DNA of 58,940 nucleotides, taken from NCBI GenBank assembly GCA_022768825.1, contig JALEJB010000140.1, positions 1 to 58,940 of the forward strand, in the 5' to 3' direction. A program made the translations under genes and the position numbers. The notes beneath the pieces were generated by a model. The model was given only the letters and a program-made list of their open reading frames with translations, ran no database searches and was not told the DNA's origin. Positions within the stretch are counted from its first letter, which is position 1, and every line of letters begins with the position of its first letter. Shown piece by piece: positions 1 to 9,696 of this stretch. Source of the stretch: Lachnospiraceae bacterium (GTDB taxonomy: Bacteria > Bacillota > Clostridia > Lachnospirales > Lachnospiraceae).

Positions 1-2366
1 GTCGTATAGTTATTATTACTTTGTCCGATGGATGCGGTGATCGGATACGTATCTGCGATCTCCGGCTGACTTTCGCCAATTTCGATTCCGGTTTTTTCAC
101 CAAGACCGTACAGACTGGCATATTTTTGCAGCTTTGAAATACCCACGGATTCCACATAAGTATCTCCTACCTGACTGAGTCTCCAGCCAACCTCATAGAA
201 GAAATAGTTGCAGGAATCCCGGAGTGCCTCAGAGACATTGATCTCGCCGTGTGTGCTGTTCGGATAGATCCAGCATTTTGGTCCGTTTTCCACACGCTCA
301 AACTGTCCTTTACCATCAATGATCGTATCGGTTGTGATGACTCCCTCCGTCAGACCGGCAGTAGCCGTGACCATCTTGAAGGTCGAGCCGGGAGCCGTCT
401 TCTGCTGGGTGGCCTTATTGTAAAACGGAGATGAAAGATCTGACATCAGTGCTGCAAAATATTCACTCTCTACAGTATTTGCCAGACGATTGTTATCATA
501 GCCCGGATAGGTCACACAGGCTAACAATTCTCCGGTTTTTACGTTGCTGATCACGCAGGAACCGGTGCACGGATCGAGCGCAAGCATCGCCGGTGTGATC
601 TCCAGATTTTTGATCTTACCCATCATAAAATCATAGGCAGATATGACACCGTTTTTCAATTCCATGATCATCTCGTCGTCATAATCCAACACTTCCTGAT
701 CGTATAAGATCAGACACAGCTGCGTGCCGTTGATTTTGTTGTCACGCAGCATGAATTTATAGATCTTCTTCGAAAAGCCCTTATCTGATTTCAATTGCCG
801 GATGATATATTTTACCAGCATCTGATAGACTTCTTCCGTATCGGAATATTTATTTTCTGTCGTAAATTTTGTGATATCAAACCACTGCTGATTGATCACA
901 TGATAAAGATATTCCTGCAGGCTGATCTCATCATTTTTCCATGCAATATATGTCTCATCATTCCAGTCAATTTCAGATTTCAGAATGATTTCCTGCTCCA
1001 TCAGCATATTTACAATATAACTTTCAAACACCTGCATATCTTCCGACAGATCCTTATAGGCTGACGGATTTTCGGATCTCAATTCTGCCTTGACGCGTTC
1101 CAGCACCTGCTTTTGTTCCTCAGAAAAAGCCTGATAAACTGCTTTTTCCGTGTCCGAAGCTTTTTTTGACTGGAAATGATCAATAGATAAGATATTGTTA
1201 TCGATCAATGCAAAGTATACATTGTCAATCGGGATCAATACATTGGATGAGCCGGTCTGGTTATATTCTTTGGCATTGATAATCTTGGAATACAGAATAC
1301 CGGCAATTTCCTGCTCCAACAGATCATAGACTGCCTTTTGCAGATCCATGCTGATGGACAGATAGACATCATTTCCGGCAACCGGCTCTTGTCGTTCAAT
1401 GGACTCCAGTTCTTTTCCAAGATTATCCACATAGATTTTCTCAGAACCTTTTTTTCCCTTTAGCTGTGTATCCATATACTGCTCAATACCTGATTTTCCT
1501 ACGGTATCGGTCAGAGAGTATTCCTCACTCTCTTCACTTAATTTCTTGTATTCTTCCTCATCGATGAGTCCGGTGTATCCGATGATATGGGCAAAGTATT
1601 TGCTGTCATTATATTTTCGGATCGTATCCTCGGAGACTTCCACACCTTGCAGCTGTTCTTTGTGTTCACTGACAAAGGCAACGGTCTTTTCACTGACATC
1701 CGAAGCAATTTTGGTGGCAATGTATTTCTGATAGCTGTTTTGCCGCATTTTGTAGCGAATGATCGCAATTCGGTAACGATCCTTTAAATCATAGGTTTCA
1801 TTGATGTCAAAGCATTTACCCGTCAGATATTCCATGATCTGGTCTTCCGTCGCATTGGCGGTGTCATAGCCAAGCTTCTCGTCATAACCGAGATCGTCAA
1901 TCGTGGTCTTGCCATATACATCTGCGCGAAAACGCTGAAGTCTTGTCCCTTCAACCGTAAATTCATAAGTATCTTTGCTTGTCAATTTGATATAAAAATC
2001 ATTATCAATCTTATCACCGTTGGCATCCAGTGCATGGAGCACCGATAAAATAGATGCGTTGATCGTCTCATTTTTCTCATCTGTTGACGTATACGAGCCG
2101 TTATCCTCGATCGTGATGCCATAAGCCAGCTCGTTGTAAGCCAGAAGCTTGCCATCCCGGTCAAAGATATTTCCACGCGTACTTTTTAATTCCTTTGTCT
2201 TGATCACTTTCAGAATGTATTTATTTTGTGCATCCTGTCCGTTTATGATCTGCATCTGAAACAAGCGAAGTAACAGTATCGCAGACATCAATGAAAATAA
2301 TATAACTAAGTATATGATTCTTGCTTTAAAAATGTGTCGAAAATAAGCTTTAATATTACTAAACAA
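1..2366 (-). CDS. mrdA: Penicillin-binding protein 2 (elongasome transpeptidase), 3' end beyond window
   Basis: Class B PBP that would cross-link peptidoglycan during cell elongation with RodA and MreBCD. The frame is open from about 2366 to the left edge, so the C-terminus is missing. Visible in order: a membrane anchor (residues about 14-32), a dimerisation region with the family motif STRGNIFDRDG, a long insertion (about 365-585), then the transpeptidase with the active-site motif STFK (Ser near residue 661) and SCN. The final KTG/KSG motif lies off the window. A TTG start at 2366 is preferred because AGGAG lies 11 bases upstream; an in-frame GTG at 2378 touches the ribosome site and is less likely. 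It overlaps the end of mreD by 8 bases. Family identity is firm; the start is uncertain. Confidence 0.9.
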   Translation of the reverse strand, partial: MFSNIKAYFRHIFKARIIYLVILFSLMSAILLLRLFQMQIINGQDAQNKYILKVIKTKELKSTRGNIFDRDGKLLAYNELAYGITIEDNGSYTSTDEKNETINASILSVLHALDANGDKIDNDFYIKLTSKDTYEFTVEGTRLQRFRADVYGKTTIDDLGYDEKLGYDTANATEDQIMEYLTGKCFDINETYDLKDRYRIAIIRYKMRQNSYQKYIATKIASDVSEKTVAFVSEHKEQLQGVEVSEDTIRKYNDSKYFAHIIGYTGLIDEEEYKKLSEESEEYSLTDTVGKSGIEQYMDTQLKGKKGSEKIYVDNLGKELESIERQEPVAGNDVYLSISMDLQKAVYDLLEQEIAGILYSKIINAKEYNQTGSSNVLIPIDNVYFALIDNNILSIDHFQSKKASDTEKAVYQAFSEEQKQVLERVKAELRSENPSAYKDLSEDMQVFESYIVNMLMEQEIILKSEIDWNDETYIAWKNDEISLQEYLYHVINQQWFDITKFTTENKYSDTEEVYQMLVKYIIRQLKSDKGFSKKIYKFMLRDNKINGTQLCLILYDQEVLDYDDEMIMELKNGVISAYDFMMGKIKNLEITPAMLALDPCTGSCVISNVKTGELLACVTYPGYDNNRLANTVESEYFAALMSDLSSPFYNKATQQKTAPGSTFKMVTATAGLTEGVITTDTIIDGKGQFERVENGPKCWIYPNSTHGEINVSEALRDSCNYFFYEVGWRLSQVGDTYVESVGISKLQKYASLYGLGEKTGIEIGESQPEIADTYPITASIGQSNNNYT

Positions 2367-2877
2367 ATTTTGCCGCACTCCTTTTCTCGATATCTTCCAG
2401 TCGCCGGTTGATCTTCAGAATCACATAGTAAATAATGATCATCATCAGAAGCGTAAACACCAGTTCCGGAAGCATGATATGCCATAAATAGTAGAAAAAG
2501 TGCAATCTGTTTCGAAATAGAAACCGGAAGAAATAGACTGCAAAATTATAGGAAAGATCGCTCACGGCAATCAAAAACATCGGAAGTCCGATCTCGTCCG
2601 GGAAAAATAACTGCCGGAAAAATCCGTTCAGATATCCGATATACATATAGATCAGTGCATTGACACCTAAATAATCCCCATAAAATATATCAATCAGGCA
2701 TCCACATAAGAGTCCTATGTACATACCTTCCTTTTTTCCGCGCATAAAACCAAAGGATGCTGTCACAATGACGAGCAGATTCGGCGATACCGTTAAAAAA
2801 GACAGGGATTTAAAAAACGTTGTCTGCAATAAAAAACATACAATAACAATTAATAAAACAGTAATCTTGCGACGCAT
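2359..2877 (-). CDS. mreD: Rod shape-determining protein MreD
   Basis: Small integral membrane protein of the elongasome. 172 residues, almost wholly hydrophobic with about five membrane segments, including the recurring MreD features of an early LQTTFF segment and a GxLxGxxxDxxYG-like stretch near residue 55. It follows mreC by 8 bases and overlaps the start of the PBP2 gene, the usual mreB-mreC-mreD-pbp2 order of Clostridia. The start has a clear GGAGAG ribosome site. Identity rests on hydropathy plus gene order, since MreD sequences diverge quickly. Confidence 0.9.
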   Translation of the reverse strand: MRRKITVLLIVIVCFLLQTTFFKSLSFLTVSPNLLVIVTASFGFMRGKKEGMYIGLLCGCLIDIFYGDYLGVNALIYMYIGYLNGFFRQLFFPDEIGLPMFLIAVSDLSYNFAVYFFRFLFRNRLHFFYYLWHIMLPELVFTLLMMIIIYYVILKINRRLEDIEKRSAAKFV

Positions 2878-2885
2878 GTTCTCTC

Positions 2886-3758
2886 CTATTCTTCTTCCTC
2901 GATCTCTGTCTTCATGTCTGTGATGATCAAAACGTGCTTCAGATGCTCAAAATCAACGACCGGTGTGATCGTGCCGGATTTTGTCAGATTGTTGGAGTTT
3001 TCATTGATCTCGGATATATATCCGATCAATAAGCCCTGCACATATTGGGAGCTGATATAACTGGTCACGACCTGATCACCGACGGCAACCGCATCCTTGG
3101 AATCCCTGAGATTGGAAAACAGGATCATCTGCGAGCTGTCCATCTTTTCCAGATTTCCGCTGACGATACAGTTATCGGAAGTGGAAAGTACCATTCCGCT
3201 GACATTGCAGTTGTCATCAATAATGGAGCGTACTTTCGAATAATTCGGTCCCACATAAGTGATGATTCCAACCAGACCGCTGTCTGCGATCACATTCATA
3301 CCGACTTTGATGCCATCTTTGCTTCCTTTATCGATCAGAAATGTCTCAAACCAGTTGCCGGCATCCTTGCTGATGACAGAGGCAGCAACTTTGTTATAAT
3401 TGGAATATTTATCATCCAATGCCATGAGCTTGCGCAGATCCTCCGTATCATAACGCTCCAGCTTGAGCGTATTTAACTCTTCCGTCAATTGGTCGACCTT
3501 TGCCTGAAGCTGTTCATTTTCCTGCATGACGTTTTTTAGCGACGCGAGTTCGGTGGCTTTATCGGAAATCCAGTTTCCGACACTTGTCATACCTTTTTGC
3601 ATCGGAATAAAGACATAACTGGCGGCTGTTCCGACAGGTCCGCTCGTCCAATTGAACAGGAAGCTTCCCATCAGGAGAAAAAAACAGACCACTGTAAAAA
3701 TCAAAAGTATATATCTTGCGGGAAGAATATTTTGTTTTTTTCGTTTGATGCGACTCAT
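2886..3758 (-). CDS. mreC: Rod shape-determining protein MreC
   Basis: Bitopic elongasome scaffold that links the cytoplasmic MreB to extracytoplasmic cell-wall enzymes. 290 residues: a basic cytoplasmic N-terminus (MSRIKRKKQN), one membrane segment (about 15-38), a coiled coil (about 75-105) and the beta-domain region with the family stretch KGSKDGIKVGMNVIADSGLVG written here as positions 145-165. The acidic C-terminus (TEIEEEE) is unremarkable. The start follows GGAAT, weak but well placed. It sits between mreB and mreD and is almost certainly cotranscribed with them. Confidence 0.95.
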   Translation of the reverse strand: MSRIKRKKQNILPARYILLIFTVVCFFLLMGSFLFNWTSGPVGTAASYVFIPMQKGMTSVGNWISDKATELASLKNVMQENEQLQAKVDQLTEELNTLKLERYDTEDLRKLMALDDKYSNYNKVAASVISKDAGNWFETFLIDKGSKDGIKVGMNVIADSGLVGIITYVGPNYSKVRSIIDDNCNVSGMVLSTSDNCIVSGNLEKMDSSQMILFSNLRDSKDAVAVGDQVVTSYISSQYVQGLLIGYISEINENSNNLTKSGTITPVVDFEHLKHVLIITDMKTEIEEEE

Positions 3759-3781
3759 TGATTCATTCCTTTTGCTTCGAT

Positions 3782-4798
3782 TTATTTATAAACTTTTGCA
3801 CGCAGAGTATATGCCAGATGCTTAAATTTGCTGTCACTGACAAGCTTGACAAGTCCTCTTGCAACACTTTCCTCCGGTGCATCGCAGGTATTTACTTTGA
3901 TTCCCGTGATCTGGGAAAACAGCTGATCCAGACCGTGAATCTGGGAAGATCCTCCAGTCAGATAGATTCCTGCGTGAATGATATCCTGTGCCAGTTCCGG
4001 CGGGGTATGCTCCAGTGTCATCTTGATGGAATTGCAGATGTCATTCAGATCCGACTGAAGTGCTTCATAGATCTGTGACGCATGGATCTCTACTTCAATC
4101 GGAAGACCGCTGACCACATCTCTTCCTACGATCACCATGGAATCTTCTCTGCCGGGAAGCGCGCTTCCGATGCCCTCTTTGAGCGCACAGGCTGTCTTTT
4201 CGCCAATTAAAAGATTATTATTTTTGCGGATATATGCAATGATCGATTCGTCCAAACGGTTTCCGCCAAAATGAAGCAGACTGCTCAGTACCAGACCGCC
4301 CAGTGAGATCACGCTGATTTCCGTCGTGTCTGCACCGATATCCACGAGCATCACACCGGTTGGCTCATTGACATCCAGACCGAGACCCACTGCATCCGCA
4401 ATCGGCTTATCGCACACCTGAACCAGTCTCGGCTTTGCCTTACTCTTGTAAAACATATCAAAAAAGGCTTTTTTCTCTACTTCTGTAATGTCGGTGGGAA
4501 CTGCGACAATAAATTCGGCACCTTTTACCTTGCCCTTTGAATATTTTTCCAAAAATTCGAAAATCATCGTCTGCATGAAATTGTATTCGGCGATGACACC
4601 TTCCACAACCGGAAAAGATACCTGTATCGTTTCCGGTGCTTTTTCATACATTGCATATGCCGCATTACCGTATGAATACAACTGATTTTTATTGACCACT
4701 GCAACCGCATTTTTTTCATTTAAGATTTTTCCCGAAAGCTTGCTGAATACCTTCAGATTCCTTGTTCCTAAATCGATTCCGTATACGTTGTTACCCAT
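3782..4798 (-). CDS. mreB: MreB-like actin homologue, rod shape determination
   Basis: Actin-fold ATPase that organises lateral wall synthesis. 338 residues from ATG 4798, chosen because AAAGGAGAGG lies just upstream and because the family phosphate-1 motif (GIDLGTRNLKVF) then falls at the N-terminus; the frame is open 24 codons further upstream without support. Later motifs are DIGADTTEISV (phosphate-2) and TGGSSQIHGL (adenosine). It is a divergent MreB: phosphate-1 usually reads GTANT and the connecting segments differ from textbook MreB, so MreB-like/Mbl-like is the safe call. It sits between radC and mreC, as in many Firmicutes. Confidence 0.88.
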   Translation of the reverse strand: MGNNVYGIDLGTRNLKVFSKLSGKILNEKNAVAVVNKNQLYSYGNAAYAMYEKAPETIQVSFPVVEGVIAEYNFMQTMIFEFLEKYSKGKVKGAEFIVAVPTDITEVEKKAFFDMFYKSKAKPRLVQVCDKPIADAVGLGLDVNEPTGVMLVDIGADTTEISVISLGGLVLSSLLHFGGNRLDESIIAYIRKNNNLLIGEKTACALKEGIGSALPGREDSMVIVGRDVVSGLPIEVEIHASQIYEALQSDLNDICNSIKMTLEHTPPELAQDIIHAGIYLTGGSSQIHGLDQLFSQITGIKVNTCDAPEESVARGLVKLVSDSKFKHLAYTLRAKVYK

Positions 4799-4823
4799 AA
4801 ATCTGTTCCTCTCCTTTGTCTGA

Positions 4824-5510
4824 CTATAAATCGCCATTTTCTGCAAAGCTGTAATAGTTATTGTCTCCAATTATGATATGATCTATTAATTGAATTTCCA
4901 ACAGATCACCGCATTCTTTTACACGTCTTGTCAGCCGGATGTCATCTGTGCTCGGCTGTGGCTCTCCACTTGGATGATTGTGCAGTAAAATAATCTGTAC
5001 CGCCTGCTTTTGCAGTGCGGATAAAAAGATCTCACGCGGCGAAGAAAGCACTGATCGGATCGTACCGATGGCAATGTCTTCGTCATCGATCAGTTGTCCT
5101 TTTGTATCAAACAGGCTTACGATCATATGTTCCTTTTTTTCATGGCGCATACGCTCCATATAATACTGCGCGACTGCTTTTGAATTGCCCAGACGGACCT
5201 GCTCTTTGCGTCTGGCCGCAGCGATCCGTTTGGAGATCTCGGCAATACACTTGAGCTGGATCGCCTTCACTTTGCCGATGCCGGAAAAACGGATCATCTC
5301 CTCCATAGACAAATCGTATAAATTCAAAAGGTTTTCGTTGTGTCCGGATAAAAGGGACTGGGCAAGCTGCACGACATTTTGGGTCCGAGTTCCCGTTTTC
5401 AGTATCACTGCCAGAAGCTCCGCATCCGATAAATACTGTGCGCCATAGTTCAGACACTTCTCGTACGGTCGTTCGCAGACCGGTAATTCTTTTGCAATTA
5501 AATGTGACAT
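4824..5510 (-). CDS. radC: RadC family JAB/MPN-domain protein
   Basis: 228 residues. An N-terminal UPF0758 helix-hairpin-helix region (motif FSGIGKVKAIQLK near 75-87) precedes a JAMM metalloprotease-like domain with the zinc motif HNHPSGEPQPSTDD. Historically named DNA repair protein RadC, but the repair role was not upheld in E. coli and the molecular function is open. It precedes mreB by 25 bases, a conserved pairing in Firmicutes. The start has AAAGGATGAA upstream. Confidence 0.95.
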   Translation of the reverse strand: MSHLIAKELPVCERPYEKCLNYGAQYLSDAELLAVILKTGTRTQNVVQLAQSLLSGHNENLLNLYDLSMEEMIRFSGIGKVKAIQLKCIAEISKRIAAARRKEQVRLGNSKAVAQYYMERMRHEKKEHMIVSLFDTKGQLIDDEDIAIGTIRSVLSSPREIFLSALQKQAVQIILLHNHPSGEPQPSTDDIRLTRRVKECGDLLEIQLIDHIIIGDNNYYSFAENGDL

Positions 5511-5559
5511 TTCATCCTTTCTACTCTCTCTTCAAAAAGGCGAAAATCCACTCTCTATT

Positions 5560-6864
5560 TTAACATATCTGATCTTTATTAACAAGATTTCTCTCATAAA
5601 GTTTTTGAAGCGACATTAAAATACCGAATTTTGCATGATACCAGGTCAAACCGCCCTGAAAATAGACGTTGTACGGCTCCTTTAACGGGCCATCGGCACT
5701 CAGCTCAATGGAGGAACCCTGCACAAATGCTCCGGCTGCCATGATCACCTTGCTGTCGTAGCCAGGCATATCCCATGGCTCCGGCGTCACATAGCTGTCC
5801 ACCGGCGCACCTGCCTGAATGCCTTCGCAAAAGGCGCACAGACGCTCCTCTGAGCCCAGTTTGATGGCCTGGATGATGTCATGTCTGCTTTCCCTGCCAT
5901 CCGGGAGCACGGTAAATCCCAATTTTTCATAAAGGTTTGCCGCAAAAATCGCGCCCTTTAATGCAGAGGCCACGACAACAGGTGCCTGAAACAGTCCCTG
6001 ATAAAAGCTCTGGATCACGCCAAGACTTGCGCCAACTTCCTTTCCAAGTCCCGGTGAGGTCAGCCGGTAAGCGGCATTGTCGATGCACTCTTTTTTTCCG
6101 ACAATGTAACCACCGATGGGGGCCAGCCCGCCGCCCGGATTTTTGATCAGGGAGCCGACCACCATATCCGCCCCTACATCCGTCGGTTCGATCACTTCCA
6201 CGAACTCTCCGTAACAGTTGTCAACCATACAGATAATGTCACTTCGGATTCCTTTGATAAAACGGATCAGCTCACCGATTTCTGCAACAGACAGCGTTTT
6301 TCTGAGCAGATATCCTTTGGAACGCTGGATCGTGACCAGCTTTGTCTTTTCGTTGATGGCTGCCTTGATCCCTTCGAAATCAAATCCACCATCCGGCAAA
6401 AATTCCACCTGTCTGTATGTGATTCCATATTCGGCAAGGGAACCTGTCGACGGACGGATTCCGATCACCTCTTCCAATGTGTCATAGGGTTTCCCCACCG
6501 GAGACAACAGTTCATCTCCGGGGCGAAGGTTGGACATCAGTGCCAGTGCCAGCGCATGGGTTCCGCAGGTGATCTGCGGGCGCACCAAAGCGGCCTTTGC
6601 ATGAAAGCAGTCTGCATACACCTGCTCTAACGTGTCTCTTCCGAGATCGTTATATCCGTATCCGCTTGACATCTGAAAGCATTCGGCACTGACTCTGTTT
6701 TTTTGCATGGCAGCGATAACCTTTAACTGGTTATACTCAGCGATTTCATCGATTGCAACAAATCGTTCTTTTAATTCACGTTCTGTTTTTTCGCCGTAGG
6801 AATACACTTCCTCACAGATTCCCATGGCCTTATATTGTTCCACTAAAGTTGATTTTACATTCAT
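5560..6864 (-). CDS. PLP-dependent methionine gamma-lyase family (aluminium resistance/YnbB) protein
   Basis: 434 residues, cytoplasmic. Fold-type I PLP enzyme of the Met_gamma_lyase/Alum_res family; the Schiff-base lysine is probably K241 in SLIKNPGGG, with the cofactor aspartate in MVDNCYGEF. Members are annotated both as cystathionine or methionine lyase-like and as aluminium resistance proteins, and the true substrate is not settled. The start at 6864 is chosen because AAGGAGAAA lies upstream and it forms an ATGA overlap with the miaA stop; the frame is open 15 codons upstream within miaA. Probably the last cistron of mutS-mutL-miaA. Confidence 0.88.
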   Translation of the reverse strand: MNVKSTLVEQYKAMGICEEVYSYGEKTERELKERFVAIDEIAEYNQLKVIAAMQKNRVSAECFQMSSGYGYNDLGRDTLEQVYADCFHAKAALVRPQITCGTHALALALMSNLRPGDELLSPVGKPYDTLEEVIGIRPSTGSLAEYGITYRQVEFLPDGGFDFEGIKAAINEKTKLVTIQRSKGYLLRKTLSVAEIGELIRFIKGIRSDIICMVDNCYGEFVEVIEPTDVGADMVVGSLIKNPGGGLAPIGGYIVGKKECIDNAAYRLTSPGLGKEVGASLGVIQSFYQGLFQAPVVVASALKGAIFAANLYEKLGFTVLPDGRESRHDIIQAIKLGSEERLCAFCEGIQAGAPVDSYVTPEPWDMPGYDSKVIMAAGAFVQGSSIELSADGPLKEPYNVYFQGGLTWYHAKFGILMSLQKLYERNLVNKDQIC

Positions 6865-7814
6865 ATGATCTGTTTCTCCTTCAAAACTTTCATCATTTGA
6901 TCCAAACATTCATCCGTTGTTGCAAATTGGGATTTATCCAGCCAGGTCACGTCTTTTTCTCTGCGAAACCACGTGAGCTGACGCTTGGCAAAATGTCTCG
7001 TATCCCGCTTGATGATCGAAACCGCTTCGTCCAATGTACATACCCCGTCCAGATAATCCAGAAGCTCCTTGTAGCCAAGTCCCTGCATGGCATTGTCCGC
7101 TTTCGTATAGCCCATCTCCTTGAGATGGCGCACCTCGTCCAACAATCCCTGCCGCATCATCAGATCTACGCGGGCATCGATGTTTCGATACAGCTTTTCA
7201 CGGTCGTCCGTCAATACAAAATAGGCAAAATTGTAGGGACTTTCTTTTTGCCGTTCCGTCTCATTGTGCTGAGAGATCGGATACCCGTTTTTCTCATAAA
7301 ATTCCAGTGCCCGGATCACGCGTTTGACATTGTTGGCATGAATTTCTCTGGCAGAGCGCGGGTCAACCTCTGCCAGCTTTTGATGCAGGCTTTCCGCTCC
7401 GTGTTCTGCCGCAAAAGCTTCATAGTTTCGCCGGATCGACAAATCTGCGTCTTCCGACTGAAAATCAATATCATAGAGCAATGCCTGAATATAAAATCCG
7501 GTTCCGCCCACGACAAGCGGGATCTTTCCCTGATCCCAGATCAGCTCCATGGCTTTTTTGGCTTCTTCCTGAAAGCGTACCACGTGAAATTCTTCCGACG
7601 GTTCGAATACATCCACAAGATAATGTGTCACGTGCTCCATCTCATCCGGCATGATCTTGGCCGAACCGATGTCCATATATTTATAGACCTGCATGGAATC
7701 TGCGGAAATGATACTTGTCTGCAGACGTTTTGCAAGTGCAATCGAAGTCTTTGTTTTCCCGACCGCCGTCGGACCGGTCAAAACGATCACCGGTCGTTTG
7801 TTTCTCTCATTCAT
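6861..7814 (-). CDS. miaA: tRNA dimethylallyltransferase
   Basis: Adds dimethylallyl to N6 of A37 in tRNAs that read UNN codons. 317 residues, a normal length. The P-loop GPTAVGKTKTS is near residue 14, followed by the family motifs ISADSMQVYKYMDIGSAK and VVGGTGFYIQALL and the C-terminal RHFAKRQLTWFR. The start overlaps the mutL stop by one base (TAATG), and the end overlaps the next gene as ATGA. The mutS-mutL-miaA order is a widely conserved operon. Confidence 0.97.
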   Translation of the reverse strand: MNERNKRPVIVLTGPTAVGKTKTSIALAKRLQTSIISADSMQVYKYMDIGSAKIMPDEMEHVTHYLVDVFEPSEEFHVVRFQEEAKKAMELIWDQGKIPLVVGGTGFYIQALLYDIDFQSEDADLSIRRNYEAFAAEHGAESLHQKLAEVDPRSAREIHANNVKRVIRALEFYEKNGYPISQHNETERQKESPYNFAYFVLTDDREKLYRNIDARVDLMMRQGLLDEVRHLKEMGYTKADNAMQGLGYKELLDYLDGVCTLDEAVSIIKRDTRHFAKRQLTWFRREKDVTWLDKSQFATTDECLDQMMKVLKEKQII

Positions 7815-9694
7815 TAATTTACGATCCTCTTAAATTTGCGTTCAATCTCCGTCTGACTCATGGAGATCATCGTTGGCCGTCCATGCGGACAGTGATAGGG
7901 CTGTTCCAGATTCAAAAGCTCCTGCAAAAGCTCTTCGATCTCGGCCCGGCTCAGCCGGTTATTTCCTTTCACCGCAGCCTTGCAGGATGCCGTGGCGACC
8001 CGGTCCCAGACCAGCTCCTCGGTCATAGGCTTGGACGCATCATCTATTTCATCCAACAGATCCATAAAAAGCTGTTTTCCATCCAATCCGTACAGATTGT
8101 CCGGAAGGGCACAAAGCGCGATCTCATTTCCACCAAAATCCGAGATGGAAAATCCCAGCTTCTCCAGCATTTCCTGATTCGCCCGTACTTTTTGCTGTTC
8201 TTCCAGTGTCAGACTGATGATGACCGGCGGTGATAATTGCTGTGACGTAAATTCCTGATTTTTAAATTTCGCCATATTTCGCTCAAACAGCACTTTTTCA
8301 TGTGCCGCATGCTGGTCAATGATAAACAGCTCTTTCTCACATTCTACCAGCCAGTACGTATCAAACAACTGACCGATGATCCGGATATCTTTACGTCTCA
8401 CATGATCAAGAAAGCTCAGTTGTTCGTATGATGTCTTCTGTTTTGTCTCATAAGTGTTTACCGCCTCGCTTACTTTGGGAGATTCCGCAACAGTTTCCGC
8501 TTCGTTTGGACGATTTGGTTCGTATTGTACCGGTTCAATCGGTCTTGGCGCATACTTTTTCTCATAGGGACTGTCTGAACGGACCGAAGCGCGAACTTCC
8601 CGGATCTGCCGGATTCGATTCTGTTCAAAAGGCTGCGGCGACCGCTCCACCGGCGATTCTTTCGGTTTTTTGATTTCGGTTCCCGGAGTCACCGATGGGA
8701 TCAGGTCTTTTTTTGCGATTGCATCCCTCAAAATCCGGCATAGGATCTCATACAGCTTTGGTCCATCAGAAAAACGTACCTCCATTTTGGTCGGATGGAC
8801 ATTCACATCCACCAGTTCCTCATCAATTGCGATGTGCAGCACACAAAACGGATACTGATGATTCATCAGGTACGGCCGATACGCTTCCTCGATCGCCTTG
8901 GCGATCACATTGCTTTTCATATAACGGTCATTGATATAATAATTTTCAAAATTGCGATTTCCTCTGGAAATCACCGGCTTTCCGAGAAAACCTTTGATAT
9001 GGATGCCCTCACACTCCTCGTCTACGGGGATCAGATTTGATGCGATCTCTTTTCCGTAGATGTGATAGATCATATCTTTTTCATTGCAATTGCCGGAAGT
9101 ATGCAGCTTGGGCTGGTTATTTACGATCAGCTGAAAGGAGATCTCCGGGTGCGATAATGCCAGATGCTCCACAAGGGTTGCGATATAGCCGCCCTCTGTC
9201 TGGGCAGACTTTAGAAATTTGCGGCGCACAGGGGTGTTAAAAAACAGATTGCGCACCAAAAAGGTCGTACCCTCCGGTGCTCCGATCTCCTCGTAAAGCT
9301 TTTCTTTTGAGCCCTCCACGACATAACGGACTCCGGTCAATGCGCCTCTTGTCTTGGTGATCAGCTCCACCTGCGAGACGGCACTGATGCTCGCCAGTGC
9401 CTCACCCCGGAAACCAAGCGATTTGACGGAGAGCAGGTCCTCCAGCGATCGTATTTTACTGGTGGAATGGCGTAAAAACGCCAGTCGCACCTGCTCCTTT
9501 TCAATTCCGCACCCATTATCTGTGATGCGAAGGAAGGTCGTTCCGCCCTCCTTGATCTCCACGGTGATGCTGCTTGCCTTCGCGTCGATGGCATTTTCCA
9601 CCAGTTCCTTGACTACGGAGCTGGGTCGTTCCACCACTTCGCCCGCCGCGATCTTTTCAATTGTTGCCTCATCTAAAAGTTGTATGTCCGGCAT
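7814..9694 (-). CDS. mutL: DNA mismatch repair protein MutL (endonuclease type)
   Basis: GHKL ATPase that acts after MutS in mismatch repair. 626 residues from ATG 9694, with AGGTGG upstream and the mutS stop two bases away. N-terminal ATPase motifs are KELVENAIDA, DNGCGI and GFRGEAL; a low-complexity linker covers about 330-430; the C-terminal metal-dependent endonuclease motif DQHAAHEKVLFERN lies near residue 457, with CPHGRP near 600. The endonuclease motifs mark the type used by bacteria that lack MutH, as expected for Firmicutes. Confidence 0.97.
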   Translation of the reverse strand: MPDIQLLDEATIEKIAAGEVVERPSSVVKELVENAIDAKASSITVEIKEGGTTFLRITDNGCGIEKEQVRLAFLRHSTSKIRSLEDLLSVKSLGFRGEALASISAVSQVELITKTRGALTGVRYVVEGSKEKLYEEIGAPEGTTFLVRNLFFNTPVRRKFLKSAQTEGGYIATLVEHLALSHPEISFQLIVNNQPKLHTSGNCNEKDMIYHIYGKEIASNLIPVDEECEGIHIKGFLGKPVISRGNRNFENYYINDRYMKSNVIAKAIEEAYRPYLMNHQYPFCVLHIAIDEELVDVNVHPTKMEVRFSDGPKLYEILCRILRDAIAKKDLIPSVTPGTEIKKPKESPVERSPQPFEQNRIRQIREVRASVRSDSPYEKKYAPRPIEPVQYEPNRPNEAETVAESPKVSEAVNTYETKQKTSYEQLSFLDHVRRKDIRIIGQLFDTYWLVECEKELFIIDQHAAHEKVLFERNMAKFKNQEFTSQQLSPPVIISLTLEEQQKVRANQEMLEKLGFSISDFGGNEIALCALPDNLYGLDGKQLFMDLLDEIDDASKPMTEELVWDRVATASCKAAVKGNNRLSRAEIEELLQELLNLEQPYHCPHGRPTMISMSQTEIERKFKRIVN

Positions 9695-9696
9695 AT

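Noticed and set aside
6753..7817. 354-codon plus-strand frame
   Set aside because: Antisense to miaA; composition is that of a reverse-strand shadow and it has no ribosome site.
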